Shown here piece by piece: positions 47,093 to 58,165 of a stretch of 61,072 bases of DNA. The first letter of the stretch is position 1; each line of letters starts with the position of its first letter. The notes beneath the pieces were generated by a model. The model searched no databases, was not told the DNA's origin, and worked only from the letters and a program-made list of their open reading frames with translations. Made by a program: the position numbers and the translations under genes. Source of the stretch: Thermomucor indicae-seudaticae (lineage: Eukaryota > Mucoromycota > Mucoromycetes > Mucorales > Lichtheimiaceae); NCBI GenBank assembly GCA_000787465.1, contig JSYX01000165.1, positions 1 through 61,072 of the forward strand, given 5' to 3'.

Positions 47093-48494
47093 ATGATCTC
47101 CTCCACAGCACAGACCAACGAGAGCCTGCTGAACAGTCAACATTTGCCTTCCTACGAAAGCTCCGTCGCCGTTTCTCCGCCACGGTACGAAGACCTCGCC
47201 GACGTCGATCTGCGGCCACCCGACGTGGTGGTCGTCAATCCGCCCGACAGCGACAACGAGAGGCCGGCCGATCGACGCGACGGATTCATGCGTCTAGACT
47301 CCATTGACACGGTTCCGCGGCACAAACGCTTTGGCCGATCTTTGCTCTGTGGGCCCGTTCGCCGTCCGTGGCTCACCTGGCTTCTGGCGTCAGCCATGGT
47401 CATCGCAGCACTCTTTGGGCTAGCGACAAATCGCGACTTGACTGGTAGTTTCATTCAAACGTCCCCCTTTAATCCCATGGTCGGCCCAAAATTCACGGTA
47501 TGAAAATACGCCCAAATCCATAAAGAAATAGGGTACAACAAGCTGATAGCGACAGGTAGCTGTTGATTCATATGGGTGCTCGCTACACGCCTTGCATGAG
47601 GCCCTTGCCAGGTTACTCGCCTCTCACTCTCGTTCAAGACTGCTACCAGACAAAGGAAGCAGACACGTGCACACTGCAGGCGCTGTGCGGATTTGACCAG
47701 GAGCCCAACCAAGCCTTTCGCTTTGTGAGTCCTCATTTTATCCATGCCGGTATCGTGCATCTCGCCATCGATATCTTGGTCCTGATACTCATTGGAGCAC
47801 GCCTGGAACGTGACATGGGTTGCGCCCGTTTCATTGTACTCTATCTCGTTTCTGGCATCTACGGCTTTGTTTTGAGCGCGACGTTTGCCAGTGATACATC
47901 AGGTTTGTCTCTCCTTGACCTCCATCTAACGAACGATACAACAATTTGTCTTATTGTTGTCGTTATAATAGCATCCATGGGCTGCTCAGGGGCGCTGCTT
48001 GGTCTCACCGGATACACGATATCGACTACGATGCTGCAATGGAAATCAACCGAGCGACCAATCCGAAAACTCCTCGGCCTTGCACTCGCTGTTGTGTGCA
48101 TGGCCATCTTGGGGCTCTTTCCAGGAGTCGACAACTTTGCACATATTGGTATCCTAGAGCGACGCGTATATTAAGCAAACTTGTCAAGTTGACGTCTAAA
48201 TTGCAGGGGGACTTGTTGCTGGATCGGTCCTATGCGCTGTCTTTTCTCGCCCGGAACTGAGGACGGGTTCTAAAACGACAAGCTGGATTCTGCGTGTCGT
48301 AACGGCAGTCGTCTTTATCGCCCTATTCATCGTTCCTCTTTACATCTTTTATTCCACCACTGATCCCGGACAGGTTTGTAAACGTGCATATACATGGAGA
48401 CCGTCCTAATCAGGTGTAGCATGTGATTTTCTAGATTTGTCCGAACTGCAGATACTTGTCTTGCATTCCTGTAAGCAATTGGTGTATGATCTAG
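47093..48494 (+). CDS. rhomboid-family intramembrane serine protease
   Basis: Five exons, 47093-47497, 47560-47902, 47972-48148, 48207-48373 and 48435-48494, sum to 1152 nt (383 aa) with matching phases. The N-terminal ~100 residues are acidic/Pro-rich and cytosolic. First membrane segment PWLTWLLASAMVIAALFGLA; then FNPMVGPKFTVLLIHMGARY with TPCMR, a typical fungal rhomboid loop. The active site is present: nucleophile Ser in GCSGALLG and catalytic His in NFAHIGGLVAG. The upstream motif reads HAGIVHLAID, with Asp where rhomboids usually have Asn (HxxxN). The tail after the last membrane segment has a Cys cluster CPNCRYLSC and ends SNWCMI. Confidence 0.9.
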
Positions 48495-48979
48495 CAATAT
48501 CTTGGACCCTGTATTATACTTGTTCGTTTCGTTAACTGGTATATTCTGTACGTGTTTATTGTCAACTTTACTAGTTTGAAGCTTAAATTACTAAACTTTA
48601 TTGAGCATTCTACGGCGAAAAGTTAACCCCAGAAGCTGCAGTATGCACAAACATCTTACGCTTCGATATCTCGCTTTGCAATAGCACAAGTTGCTGTACT
48701 ATTCATCTCAAGTAATGGTTACGAAAACGCAACTAACAGTGATCGCTTGGATCAGTCAAGGCAATCGGAAACAACGAAAGCTCGAACGTGGGGGGGTTGG
48801 CTTCAGGACAGCGCACGAGCTCTGCATGGCCTGGCCATGCGTTCTTGAAAGGCCGAAAAATGGTGCTTTGCTTTTTTTGGCCTCGCACAAAAAAAGGCAC
48901 TGACCTACTTAAAAACTTTAGCTTGTTTTTTATATTGCCCTCGGTCATTTCCCCTCTGCCAACTTTTGCTTCAGACTCA
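48495..48979. other. intergenic region
   Basis: 3' flank of the rhomboid gene and promoter of the BAR-SH3 gene. AT-rich, with tttttatattgcc about 50 nt before the next ATG. No gene seen. Confidence 0.4.
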
Positions 48980-50993
48980 ATGATCAAGAACCTCGGTAAA
49001 CTAAAGCAGGTAAGCTTTGGCCTTTGCTCATCTGCAAACAAGCGCACAGATGGCGTCTGTGTGTCTGTCGGGACGGACTCGGGATGGATTCCCGGTCTAG
49101 CAACTTTCGACTTTCTGCTCATCCGTTGAACAATCGTTTAAAAAACAAGCAAAACTGACGAGTTATTTCTCCGTTTACGTAGTGGACTGGCGAACGACTT
49201 GGCGCTGCCAAAGCAACTCTTCAGACCGACGACTTTCAACGGCTTGAAGCAGATACCGAAAGGAAGCGCGCAAACTTTGAGAAAGTGCACCAGGCAGCGG
49301 GTCTTTTCCATGCGCACCTGTCAAAGAAAAAGCCGTCACCAGAAGATAGCAAATCCAAGATTCCACCCATGGATGCGCTTGGATCCTGTTGGGTCAGTTA
49401 TGGCAGTGTGTTCGCAGACGACTCCGGGTTAGGTAATTGTAATGCATCTAGATCAGAAGAAGGGTCAAAGCGCTCATGCCCTTTCTTCTTTTCTCTACGC
49501 CAGGGGCTGCATTAACGAGCTTCGGTCAGGCCGAGTCGAAAATAGCGATGCTTCAAGACGACTTTGCGAACGTCTTGAAAGAAAACTACATGGCCACGCT
49601 CGAAGGCGCACTGCAAGAATACAAGGAATATCAGTCCTTGAAGAAGAAACTCGAATCACGTCGATTGGATTATGACGCAAAACTCAGTCGTCTGCAGAAA
49701 GCCAAGAAAGAGAAGCCTGAACTTGAGCAGGAAATGCAAGCAGCAAAGATCAAGTATGAAGAAACAGAGTATGACCTGATTCAAAAGATGGTTTACTTGC
49801 AAGAATACGAGGTATACATACCGTGGCTACTGCTTCTTACGAAGATCTAATTCGTTACGTGATCGAGTAGGAAACGCATATGGAAGCGCTTTATCATCTC
49901 CTTGAAGCACAGCAAATGTATTTCAGTAGAGCGCTCGAGTTGCTTGAGAATGTACGCGCCAATTGGGGTCAAAGGGGTTCTGTAAGTGTGACGACTCCTC
50001 AGCAAGCCGTGCTATCTTCGGCTGGACTGTTACGATCACCGAACAATAGCCCTGGCGCTAATCCTCGAGCCATACAGCAGACGAATGGAGAAGACTATTT
50101 CACGCAGTCCGAACGATCGGACGTAGGCATGCGCTCACCAAGCAACAGTTATGGTCTGCCTCAACGCCAGATAACCACTGCTCGTCAGACGAGCTCCGAC
50201 AGTCTAAGCGTACCTGGTCCGCGCCGTGTCCCCAGTGCTGCTTCGATAATGAGTAACAACAGCAGTGAAAGGGCTCCTCAACAAAACCGGCAACCACCAC
50301 CATCTGTTCCCCGTCGCCAAGGTTGTATCGCAAATATCCACTCTGATCAGCATGTGTTTCACTCACTCACTCGATCTAGCAACGAACCCCGTTCGGCGTC
50401 GGAAAGCGTTGTACGATTTTGAAGGGGAAAACATGGAGGAACTGTCTTTCCGCGCTGGAGATGTAATAACAGTCATAGAAGAAGTAGATGAAGGATGGTG
50501 GCTTGGAGAGGTTGAGCACTATGGACCTAAGCGACGCGGCATATTCCCTGTCAATTACACTGAGGACTTGGTCACTGGTGGTAGTAGTAGTTCACCGTCA
50601 AGGATACAGGAGCAGCCGGTTGAGGATTACAGCTCAGATCCCCAGTTTGAGGAGGCTTCGCCTTTTAATGACTCCTCAGCCGTTTCTCATGAGAACAGCA
50701 ACAGCAGCTATGGTCGGCCGAACCATCCTGCATTCAGCAATTCTACACAGACACCCGCAGAAGCACCCAGAAATACAACATATATCCCTTATGACACTAA
50801 ACCTATTAACGCCGCGTCTCCTACTACTGCGACTGTCACCAGGGCAAGTCCGACAGATACCACACAAACCTATTCCAATACATCGTCATCAGCAGCAGCT
50901 GAACCTCCGTGCCAGGAATGTGGATGCAACGACTTTAGTGCAAACGTATTCAAAAAGGGACACTGCAAAACTTGTTTCCACAAACATCAATAA
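48980..50993 (+). CDS. BAR-SH3 membrane-curvature protein with C-terminal Cys/His motif
   Basis: Six or so exons. The first is a 30-nt exon encoding MIKNLGKLKQ, the amphipathic start of a BAR domain, spliced to WTGERLGAAKATLQTDDFQR. The BAR domain covers ~230 residues with long helices (KENYMATLEGALQEYKEYQS, EMQAAKIKYEETEYDLIQKM, HLLEAQQMYFSRALELLENV). A Ser/Pro/Gln-rich linker leads to an SH3 domain: ALYDFEGENMEELSFRAGDV, GWWLGEV, GIFPVNY. After a second disordered linker, the protein ends in CQECGCNDF and then FKKGHCKTCFHKH, a compact Cys/His cluster likely to bind zinc. Such proteins act at endocytic sites and link curved membrane to actin. The Cys/His ending is not a standard part of amphiphysin or endophilin. 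Confidence 0.88.
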
Positions 50994-51242
50994 TTATAAA
51001 CTTGAGCCCATTCAAAATATCAATTCATAATGTAAAAATATGTGTCGATCGATCATTTTCGATGGGAGGGGGGACTGTCAACCTTAGCAGCTTACATGTA
51101 AGCTGGACGAACAAATCATATGCACTGTTGAACAAGATTTGATTGGCCCGCATTTCGCCTAGTGTCGCCGCCGAGTCAAAAAAAATGAAAACTAGACCGT
51201 TTTCTTCTGGGTTCCCCCCTTTCTCTTGTTTTTCCGTATAGC

Positions 51243-52331
51243 ATGTACGAATTCCAGCCTCCTCCGAATTTCACGGCCATTCGAACCAACATCATTCGTC
51301 GCGTAAGAGAGAAACGGCAGAGACAACGAGAGTCGCGTAAAGAGTCCTGTGATGCCCTTAGAAGCTTGACGCCGCCTGTTCATTGTCATACCGACAATGG
51401 ACTTCCATCACCCCCGGTCGAAAGCTGTCATTATGAACCATCAAAGCAAAACAAAGAAGACGCTGAAGGAAAGAGCTTGCTGGAATTTAACAAGCCAACC
51501 CAATTCAACAATGATGGACGGTCATCTGGAATGACCCCCCCTTCACTTGCAAAAGAAGCAGAAGAAACTAGTCTTCCAGGAACCCCATTCACGGACTCGG
51601 CGACAGAATCACCCTCCTCCTCCTCTTCTTCTTCTACGACCAGACCACCGTTAGACGAAGAAACGATTCGTCAGCGCATTCGAGAATTGCAACAAGAAAA
51701 GCACGAATTGTTTCAAATCATGAAGGGCTTGCTTTCTCGGCAACCCTCGCCCGATGCACCCACTCCGCGACAAGAAGAGGAATCATCGTCAACTACTGGC
51801 AGCAGCAGCAGCAGCGAGGCCGCTCGGATGCATGCGGTGACGACGACGACAACGACAACAAGTAATAACGAGCAAGATAAGCAGCAACATCAGGAGCCCT
51901 GTAATACAAAGGAAGAACGGTCCAGGTCGCGGGAAAGGGAAACCTATCGATCGTCGCGTCAGTCAGGCCAACGACTACCACCACCTCCTCCTCCACGATC
52001 ACGATATCCGCCACCACCGTTCGACCGAAGATCAAGGGCACCTCCATCTCCACCGACGCGCTATAGCAGCAGAGTTTATGGAGGAGGCCGTGCTTATTCG
52101 CCCCATTTCGCCCCGCGCGGTTTTCCGCCACCTTCTTCTGTTCCTTTCCCTTATCCAGTACGTTGTCCTTTCTCTTTCTTTGCTCACTCGCTCTTTTGCT
52201 GACCTCCTTTTTTTTAGACTCGTCGCGGATTCCCGCCGCCGCCTCCTTATGGTCCCCCTCGACCACAATCACCGCCTCTCTCTTTCCGAGCCTCACGACC
52301 GATGCCTGATCGAAGAATCTCAAGATACTAA
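51243..52331 (+). CDS. proline/serine/arginine-rich orphan protein
   Basis: Two exons: 51243 to about 52157, then 52219-52331. The protein is ~340 residues. It opens MYEFQPPPNFTAIRTNIIRR. A short predicted helix (RQRIRELQQEKHELFQIMKG) is the only structured part. The rest is low-complexity: polySer, polyThr, an SR-like run (RSRSRERETYRSSR), then proline-arginine repeats (LPPPPPPRSRYPPPP), ending in PMPDRRISRY. Composition is like nuclear RNA-binding or splicing-associated disordered proteins, but there is no RRM or zinc finger. No family recognised. Reading on the opposite strand is open in places only because of the repetitive codons. Confidence 0.7.
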
Positions 52332-55300
52332 AGTTATCATAATGGGTCAGAAAGAAAAATAACAAAACACACCCCCTTTTATTCCTTTTCTCTCTCTTTT
52401 TGTATAGTGTACTATATACTGTAAATTTTACTATTCAAAAATGACACAAGGTCCTTGCAGAAGTAAAAACAGATGTCGGGCGATCACGAAACTCTGACAG
52501 TTTGGTTAAATAGACCATCAAGGCATTTTAAACCGCCCCACTGCTTTCAGTCTTGACTCGTCTCAGGAACAGTAACATCAACCTTGGCGTTATGATGCCA
52601 CATGCAGAATCGAGCCGTTTCTCACATCAAGTAAAAAACAAAAGCAGTAAAAAATTTTTCGAGGTTTATATAAACTTCAGATCAACTCAGCCAGCTGAGT
52701 TTCTCTTGTTTCAGGAAGAATCGGCGACTTTCCAGGGACGACGACGACTCGGCAGGTTTTGTCCTCCAAAATATACCCAAAGAAACAAGATGAAGGCATA
52801 ATTTGATTGCCAGCTTGCTTCAAACAATCATCGGCACCTCTACATTGAAGGAGAGAGCCACTGCCGACGATGGCAAGGCAAAAATGCCCACATATCCCCG
52901 TCGATTAAGCCCGCCAGACTCCCGGGAATGAAGACGGAAAAACCATCCCATGAGGATCTGAATCACTAGAATATTGAAACAAAATAACTTGACATGTTGG
53001 CAAAGAATACCCTTGCCATTGGAGACACTTAACACGTGCCTTGTAGCCTGTACTGAAATCGTTCGCTTCAATAGAAGATGTCTTTTTCTCAAGTCATCAT
53101 TCATATGACCACAGTGTTTGCTTATCTTGCAAAAGGGAGTGTAGCTGGCATCGGGTGGACTTTTCTAGATGAGATGGTCACAACGCTTTTATGAGTGTTT
53201 GCTTGTAGTTTGCGAAAAAAGGGCTGAAAAGACAAATATCTATCTTGGCTGAAGCAGCTTGCTGGCGTCGCTGTAGCAACCCGTGTAAAGAGAAGAATCT
53301 AGCCCTTTCGATTCTATCATATTTAGTACGTACATCCTTCACCAAAAAGTCAAATGGAAAACGGGAATCTATGCACAACTGGACGGAAACCGCACCCTCC
53401 TGCATCCCCATCCGCCAATGCACACCACCCCTCTAATGATGTGCGACGTTGTTCACGGAATTGCCTGCACACCCGCACTTCTTGATCAACAACATTTGCG
53501 ACGTTGGAGAAGCACGCGATGCCTGCAAGGCATTCGCAGACCGCGAAGAATGATCTCGCTATGCATACGGAGGCAAAAGGGACGATTCCTGGAGGTCCAA
53601 GTGAGACCCGCGTAAAACCGGTGTTGCAAGTGGCTCAAACTGGATAGTCTATGAAGAAGGTCCGGCGAGTCGTTGCTCCGTAAACGTGCTGATAGCGGGA
53701 CAATACAGAACGGTAGTCTGTGGTTTCACACATCGTACACGGCTAACTTGAGTAGCGCGACAGCTCATAAAAACGAATCCAAGGCCGTGCAGAATTCATG
53801 TTTCCCAACGCTGCACCGAAGCGACCTAGCTGGAGTTGCATATCGATGCAAGTATGGATTAGATCAATGGATTGGATGGCGACTTCACGCATGCTATTTC
53901 GCGTAGCGTTTTCCTTGCCCACACTATGACCAAGCGTTCCGGGAAGGTCATCAACACACATTGAAGACGAATCGGCAACGTTCAGTCTACATATGGAACT
54001 TGACTGGAGACATGAATATAATCAGAATTACAAGAAGCTCGACAGCAAGGTAACTGAAAGCTCGTGGCATTTTGCAAGCAAGGTTAAGGAACTTGGAAAT
54101 CTTCAGAAACACTGCCTTTCGATAATACAATGGCATTAAGCTACAGGTACACAATGTGCCAATAGCATTCTAAATGACGGCGCATATTGCATGATTTCAG
54201 AAGGTACAATCTTGTATCAGTCTGATTATTACCCATCAGCAATGGGCTTTCTGATTGCTTCTGGCCCAGGTAAATTCACGCGAGAGAGCGTGATCCTAGA
54301 TCAGGGTAAATGCAGGCTATTCGATCGCTGTCTGGGTGCTAGCGATGGTCCAGGGCAGGAACAATCTCACAACCAGTATTGCTGTCGCGCCCAGAACTGC
54401 AGAGGGGACATGGGAAGGCGCGAATTCATATGCAAAAACCAGTACGCCATACTGGTTTTTTGCATATGCATTTTTTGCGTCGCGTGAAAATTACATAAAG
54501 CAGTTAAAGAACACCAAGGATCACGAACGAGGACGTGGTGCTTCTTTTCCCATCCGAGCCTGCCCCCCCGGTAAACCGGCTGAACGGCTTCCCCAACCCC
54601 GCCCTTCTGGAACAAAGCCACCGAGGGGCACTTACCTGTGGCCACTTTGCTTACCTGGGATATTAGCCTCTATGTGAAGCCAGTGTTATGGCAGCGTTTC
54701 TCAAGGACACTGACGATCTACTGCATCTTCAAGCCAACGCCACATGAAGTGCGTCTCGTCTCATGCTGCACACCTCAGTTTTGAGAATATGGGAGAAAAA
54801 AAGGTGATGAGAAAGCGCCTTCTTTTATACTTTTTTGACTCGCAGTCTCTGAGTGACTACCTCGAGACTTTTATGGTTAGTCCATTGCAAACAAACTTGA
54901 TTTTACTTCCCGTTTCCGCTACTCCTGGTTGGTCGAAAATTCTCTGTACACGCTACCCCTGATTGATGGTAACACCGCGATCAAACAGTTGTTTTGAGAC
55001 TTTTCCGTTCGCTGGAATGAATGATCGACTTGTCTGAATCTCCCTTCTGTTTTTTGACCTACGGTAAGCAGACTTTTTCTAGATAAAAAACATTAACAAG
55101 CAGGCAACTTTTCTTTTTTCCTCCTTTTAGAAGAAAGAGTTTCTTATCGTATCGCATCTGTTTGTGCCAAAAATATTTTTAGTTGGCGGATTCAACGAGC
55201 AAGAAAATTCGCTCCTCTCCACCCTGCCCCGCGTAAAAAAAAGAACGTCCATATATGGATTGCCTACGTTAGCCCATAATAAACTGATCGATATAGCAAG

Positions 55301-55450
55301 TATATCAATGTCGTGAATTAACATTCTGCCAGCTGGTTATGGATAATGTTTTCACCAGTAACATCATTGATGGCACACTACCGATCACCAAACCGACTAT
55401 CTATATCAGAGAACGTTTGCACACTTTGCAATCCTTTATTTCAAACATCG
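52332..55450. other. 3.1-kb gene-poor region
   Basis: No coherent exon series was found on either strand. Contents seen: a near-perfect palindrome at 54427-54468 and scattered short frames without domains. This and the following duplicated region mark the right end as less conserved than the housekeeping core. Confidence 0.45.
54427..54468. repeat. near-perfect palindrome
   Basis: catatgcaaaaaccagta (54427-54444) is followed after 5 nt by its inverse (54450-54468), with one extra T in the right arm. This gives an 18-bp stem with a 5-nt loop. It is much too regular to be chance in this AT-rich background. Possible MITE core, binding site or hairpin RNA. Confidence 0.7.
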
Positions 55451-55969
55451 AGATATCATTAAATGATACCCACTAAAGGGCTCGGTACTTGAGTACTCGA
55501 TTGCATGTTCGATGAGAAGCTCAGATATTGTATGAATATGACGGTGCGCACAGTTGAATGATGATTTTGTCTATCCTCTCCTTGTTCCACGACTACATAC
55601 TTTGCAAGCAGTAAACGATCAAATTTCTCACTGTAACTCTGCTTCCACTAGCGGTAGTTTTGTTAACAAGAGTACTAGCATGACATGTTTTTGGTATCAC
55701 AGCATTGCCAACACTACGACCATAGATATGTCAGCATTAGGCTGCCAAACGATCGGATATCGTTATACTGAAATACCCCGATCAGAATGCAGATTCGGAC
55801 AATTCCCTGAGATATGTAAAAGTGAGAGAACTGCGATATGTGTATCTTCAGTCGATAAAGCAATTCTGCAAATTCCTTAGCGATTATCCGGTATAAAAAC
55901 CCTGATCCCAACTTTCCTTTCGTTCCTTTACCTCTCCTGATTACTTCAGTTTTACTTTTGATTGACACC
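55451..55969 (+). repeat. duplicated promoter segment, copy A
   Basis: This upstream region is repeated at about 57300-57815. Shared blocks include GTGCGCACAGTT, GCAAGCAGTAAACGATCAAA (copy B acaagcagtaaacgatcaaa), AACTCTGCTT and GATATCGTTA. It ends at the start codon of the basic orphan gene at 55970. Confidence 0.75.
55892..55899 (+). promoter_or_regulatory. TATA box of the basic orphan gene
   Basis: ggtataaaaaccc lies 78 nt upstream of the ATG at 55970. The corresponding place in the duplicated copy (near 57735) reads gtttataaactc, so the element is conserved between copies. Confidence 0.55.
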
Positions 55970-56755
55970 ATGTACACGTTTACTTTAAAAAAACAATCTA
56001 ACGATCCCCAGCTACACCAGGCGTACCTGAGTCTGCAACCGGACTTGGACGTGAACCTGGATTTGACCACCATGCAGAGCCATTTTGCGGCTATGTACGA
56101 AGCAGCTTCCGGCACGGTGGACGCGAAGTGCCTTCAGTACTACATGACTGTCCTCACCGATTTTGCCCTGGCCACCGCGTCTGCTAAGCAAGGCACGCCA
56201 AAGAAGAAGAAGAAGCCAGCCCCTGCCAGTCGTCTTTCGCAGTGGGTCCGCAACATGATTACTCGCAAGAGAAATGTTGACCCTTCTGACGTCAAGTCTT
56301 CTTTGGCGTCGCATCCTCCTCGACCCAGTGCAACGGATACCAGTGTTTCGTCCGGGCCCACGGACGCTGCGTCATCGGGCGATGCTGAGAAGCCCAAGCA
56401 GCGCAAGAAATCTTTTTCGCGTGCGCTGGCTAAGCTTGGCAAGAAGATGCGCAAGATGATCGAGAAAAACAAGCGAAGCAGCGACGGCATTTTTACACGG
56501 GTCTCCGAGGAAGCCCCCCAGGATCTAAATGATGGCAGCAATACCGCTGGCTGTGAGAAGATCAAGGATACCAACCAGCACCAGGACAAAGGGCCGCAAT
56601 CAGGAATCTTTTTTAACAATAAGTACGTCTCAAGGTTGAAGCTGAGCTCTATTTCGGAACGCACTGAACCCTCCACCGGCCCGTCGAGCCTCGCCAACGT
56701 GGATCGCGTCGTTTTTTTCTCAAACCAGTGCAGCGACCATGAGCAAGTTCCCTAA
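55970..56755 (+). CDS. lysine-rich orphan protein, duplicated locus
   Basis: Single exon, 261 aa from ATG 55970. The N-terminal ~70 residues (NDPQLHQAYLSLQPDLDVNL, MQSHFAAMYEAA) look globular and helical. Then come lysine-rich blocks (PKKKKKPAP, KKSFSRALAKLGKKMRKMIE) and a Ser-rich tail. No domain recognised; basic stretches could direct nuclear entry. The last ~60 codons (KLSSISERTEPSTGPSSL onward) recur in a truncated copy downstream. In that copy the frame continues past the point where this gene reads FFSNQCSDHEQVP-stop. The difference is one extra T in the run at about 56712, so this copy's C-terminus may be the altered one. Confidence 0.6.
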   Translation: MYTFTLKKQSNDPQLHQAYLSLQPDLDVNLDLTTMQSHFAAMYEAASGTVDAKCLQYYMTVLTDFALATASAKQGTPKKKKKPAPASRLSQWVRNMITRKRNVDPSDVKSSLASHPPRPSATDTSVSSGPTDAASSGDAEKPKQRKKSFSRALAKLGKKMRKMIEKNKRSSDGIFTRVSEEAPQDLNDGSNTAGCEKIKDTNQHQDKGPQSGIFFNNKYVSRLKLSSISERTEPSTGPSSLANVDRVVFFSNQCSDHEQVP

Positions 56756-57299
56756 CGTTCACCAAAACAACAACGTCAACTTTGGGTAACGATTCTGTTC
56801 TGTCATTGCGCGACTCGGACGAGATCTGCTGGACGAGGATTCTATTCTCCGGCTCGGAACAGCAAACATATAGGCTTTTTGCACGGTGGCAACAACGAGG
56901 GCAGCGAGCCACAATTGTCCAAAGAGGAACGCGCTTCTTCTCTATCCTTCGTCCCAAGCTTTGACTGTGGTATCAGCTAAAGTTCTCAATCGTTTTTTTT
57001 TTTTCATTTAAGCATGCACTGTAATATCTGGTGTTAATGGAAGCTTGGACGTTTGCACATTCGAGTATGTAGATGCTTATGGGAAATTCACCATCTTGGC
57101 ATATTTAGTGGTAATCCAGCTATGTGGGCGGAGGACACAATGGTTGTATCGTCCTACGACTATCATTATGTTTTTCTGATGCTATAAAAGAGCAATTATT
57201 TGAAAATCTGCGGCACCTGTTTAAGGACAAAAGTACGGTCGCCATTCGCTACATCGATCACCTACTTTAGGCTTTAAAGTGATCAATATAGCAAATTCA
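56756..57299. other. spacer inside the duplicated region
   Basis: 3' flank of the basic orphan gene. A T/C run lies at 56990-57008. No gene seen. Confidence 0.35.
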
Positions 57300-58133
57300 C
57301 ATCCCAAGTGCACAAAAGCACTCGGTGCTTCACTACTCCACTGCGTATCGGATCAGAAGCTCATGTAATGTAAGTATATAGCAGTGCGCACAGTTTAAGG
57401 GCCGTTTTATATTATCTATTCTGCCCTTATTCGCCAACTAGACACTTTACAAGCAGTAAACGATCAAAATTTTCGTCATAACTCTGCTTTAAACAGCGAA
57501 AATGTTTTTAACAAGCGTAGCAGCATAACAGGTTTTCGGTACTGGGCCGCTATTAACTCTACGACACAGGTATATCGATCTTTTCCTGACAAGCTATTGG
57601 ATATCGTTAGGTCGACATGCGGAATGTAGATTCAGATAATTTTTACTGTATTCAGGAGGGACGTTGCAAAAAATAAGAGAAGTACGATATGCGTATCTTT
57701 AGTCAATAAAGCAACCTTGCAGATTTCTTAGCGTTTATAAACTCTGATCCAGACGTTCTCGGGCCATTTGCTTTCTTCCTCTCTTGTTTACTTATTCCTA
57801 CTTCTGTTTTCACGCAATACATGCGCTGACCCTTGGAAAGTGACGCATAGATACCGCTGGCGGCGATAACCATAAGCATGCCAACGAGGCGCAGGACGAT
57901 CTTCCTTTGCAAGGTCAAGGACAAGTTCAACGAACAGGAACCTTCGTCGACGGCCAGTACATCCCCAGGTTCAAGTTGAGCCCTATTTCCGAATGTACTG
58001 AACCCTCCACCGGCCCGTCGAGCCTCAGCAACGTGGATCGCGTCGTTTTTTCGCAAGCCAATGCAGCGGCCATGAGTGAATCCCCCGTAACGTTCAACAA
58101 GTCATCAGCGCCAGTTTTGGCAACGATTTTATA
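57300..58133 (+). pseudogene. truncated duplicate of the basic orphan gene and its promoter
   Basis: About 57300-57815 matches the promoter of the gene at 55970. Coding homology resumes only at about 57850 (GATACCGCTGGCGGCGATAA versus AATACCGCTGGCTGTGAGAA in copy A), so roughly 600 bp of the coding sequence including the start codon is missing. From 57955 the frame reads IPRFKLSPISECTEPSTGPS and VFSQANAAAMSESPVTFNKS up to a TAG at 58131-58133. No usable start codon precedes it, so it is a deletion-derived relic unless it is transcribed as a different short protein. Confidence 0.7.
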
Positions 58134-58165
58134 GACATGCATGGCTTAATCTTTAAGACAAGCAT

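Noticed and set aside
51793..52365. 190-codon minus-strand open frame
   Set aside because: Created by the repetitive Thr/Ser/Pro codons of the plus-strand orphan gene, and it spans that gene's intron.
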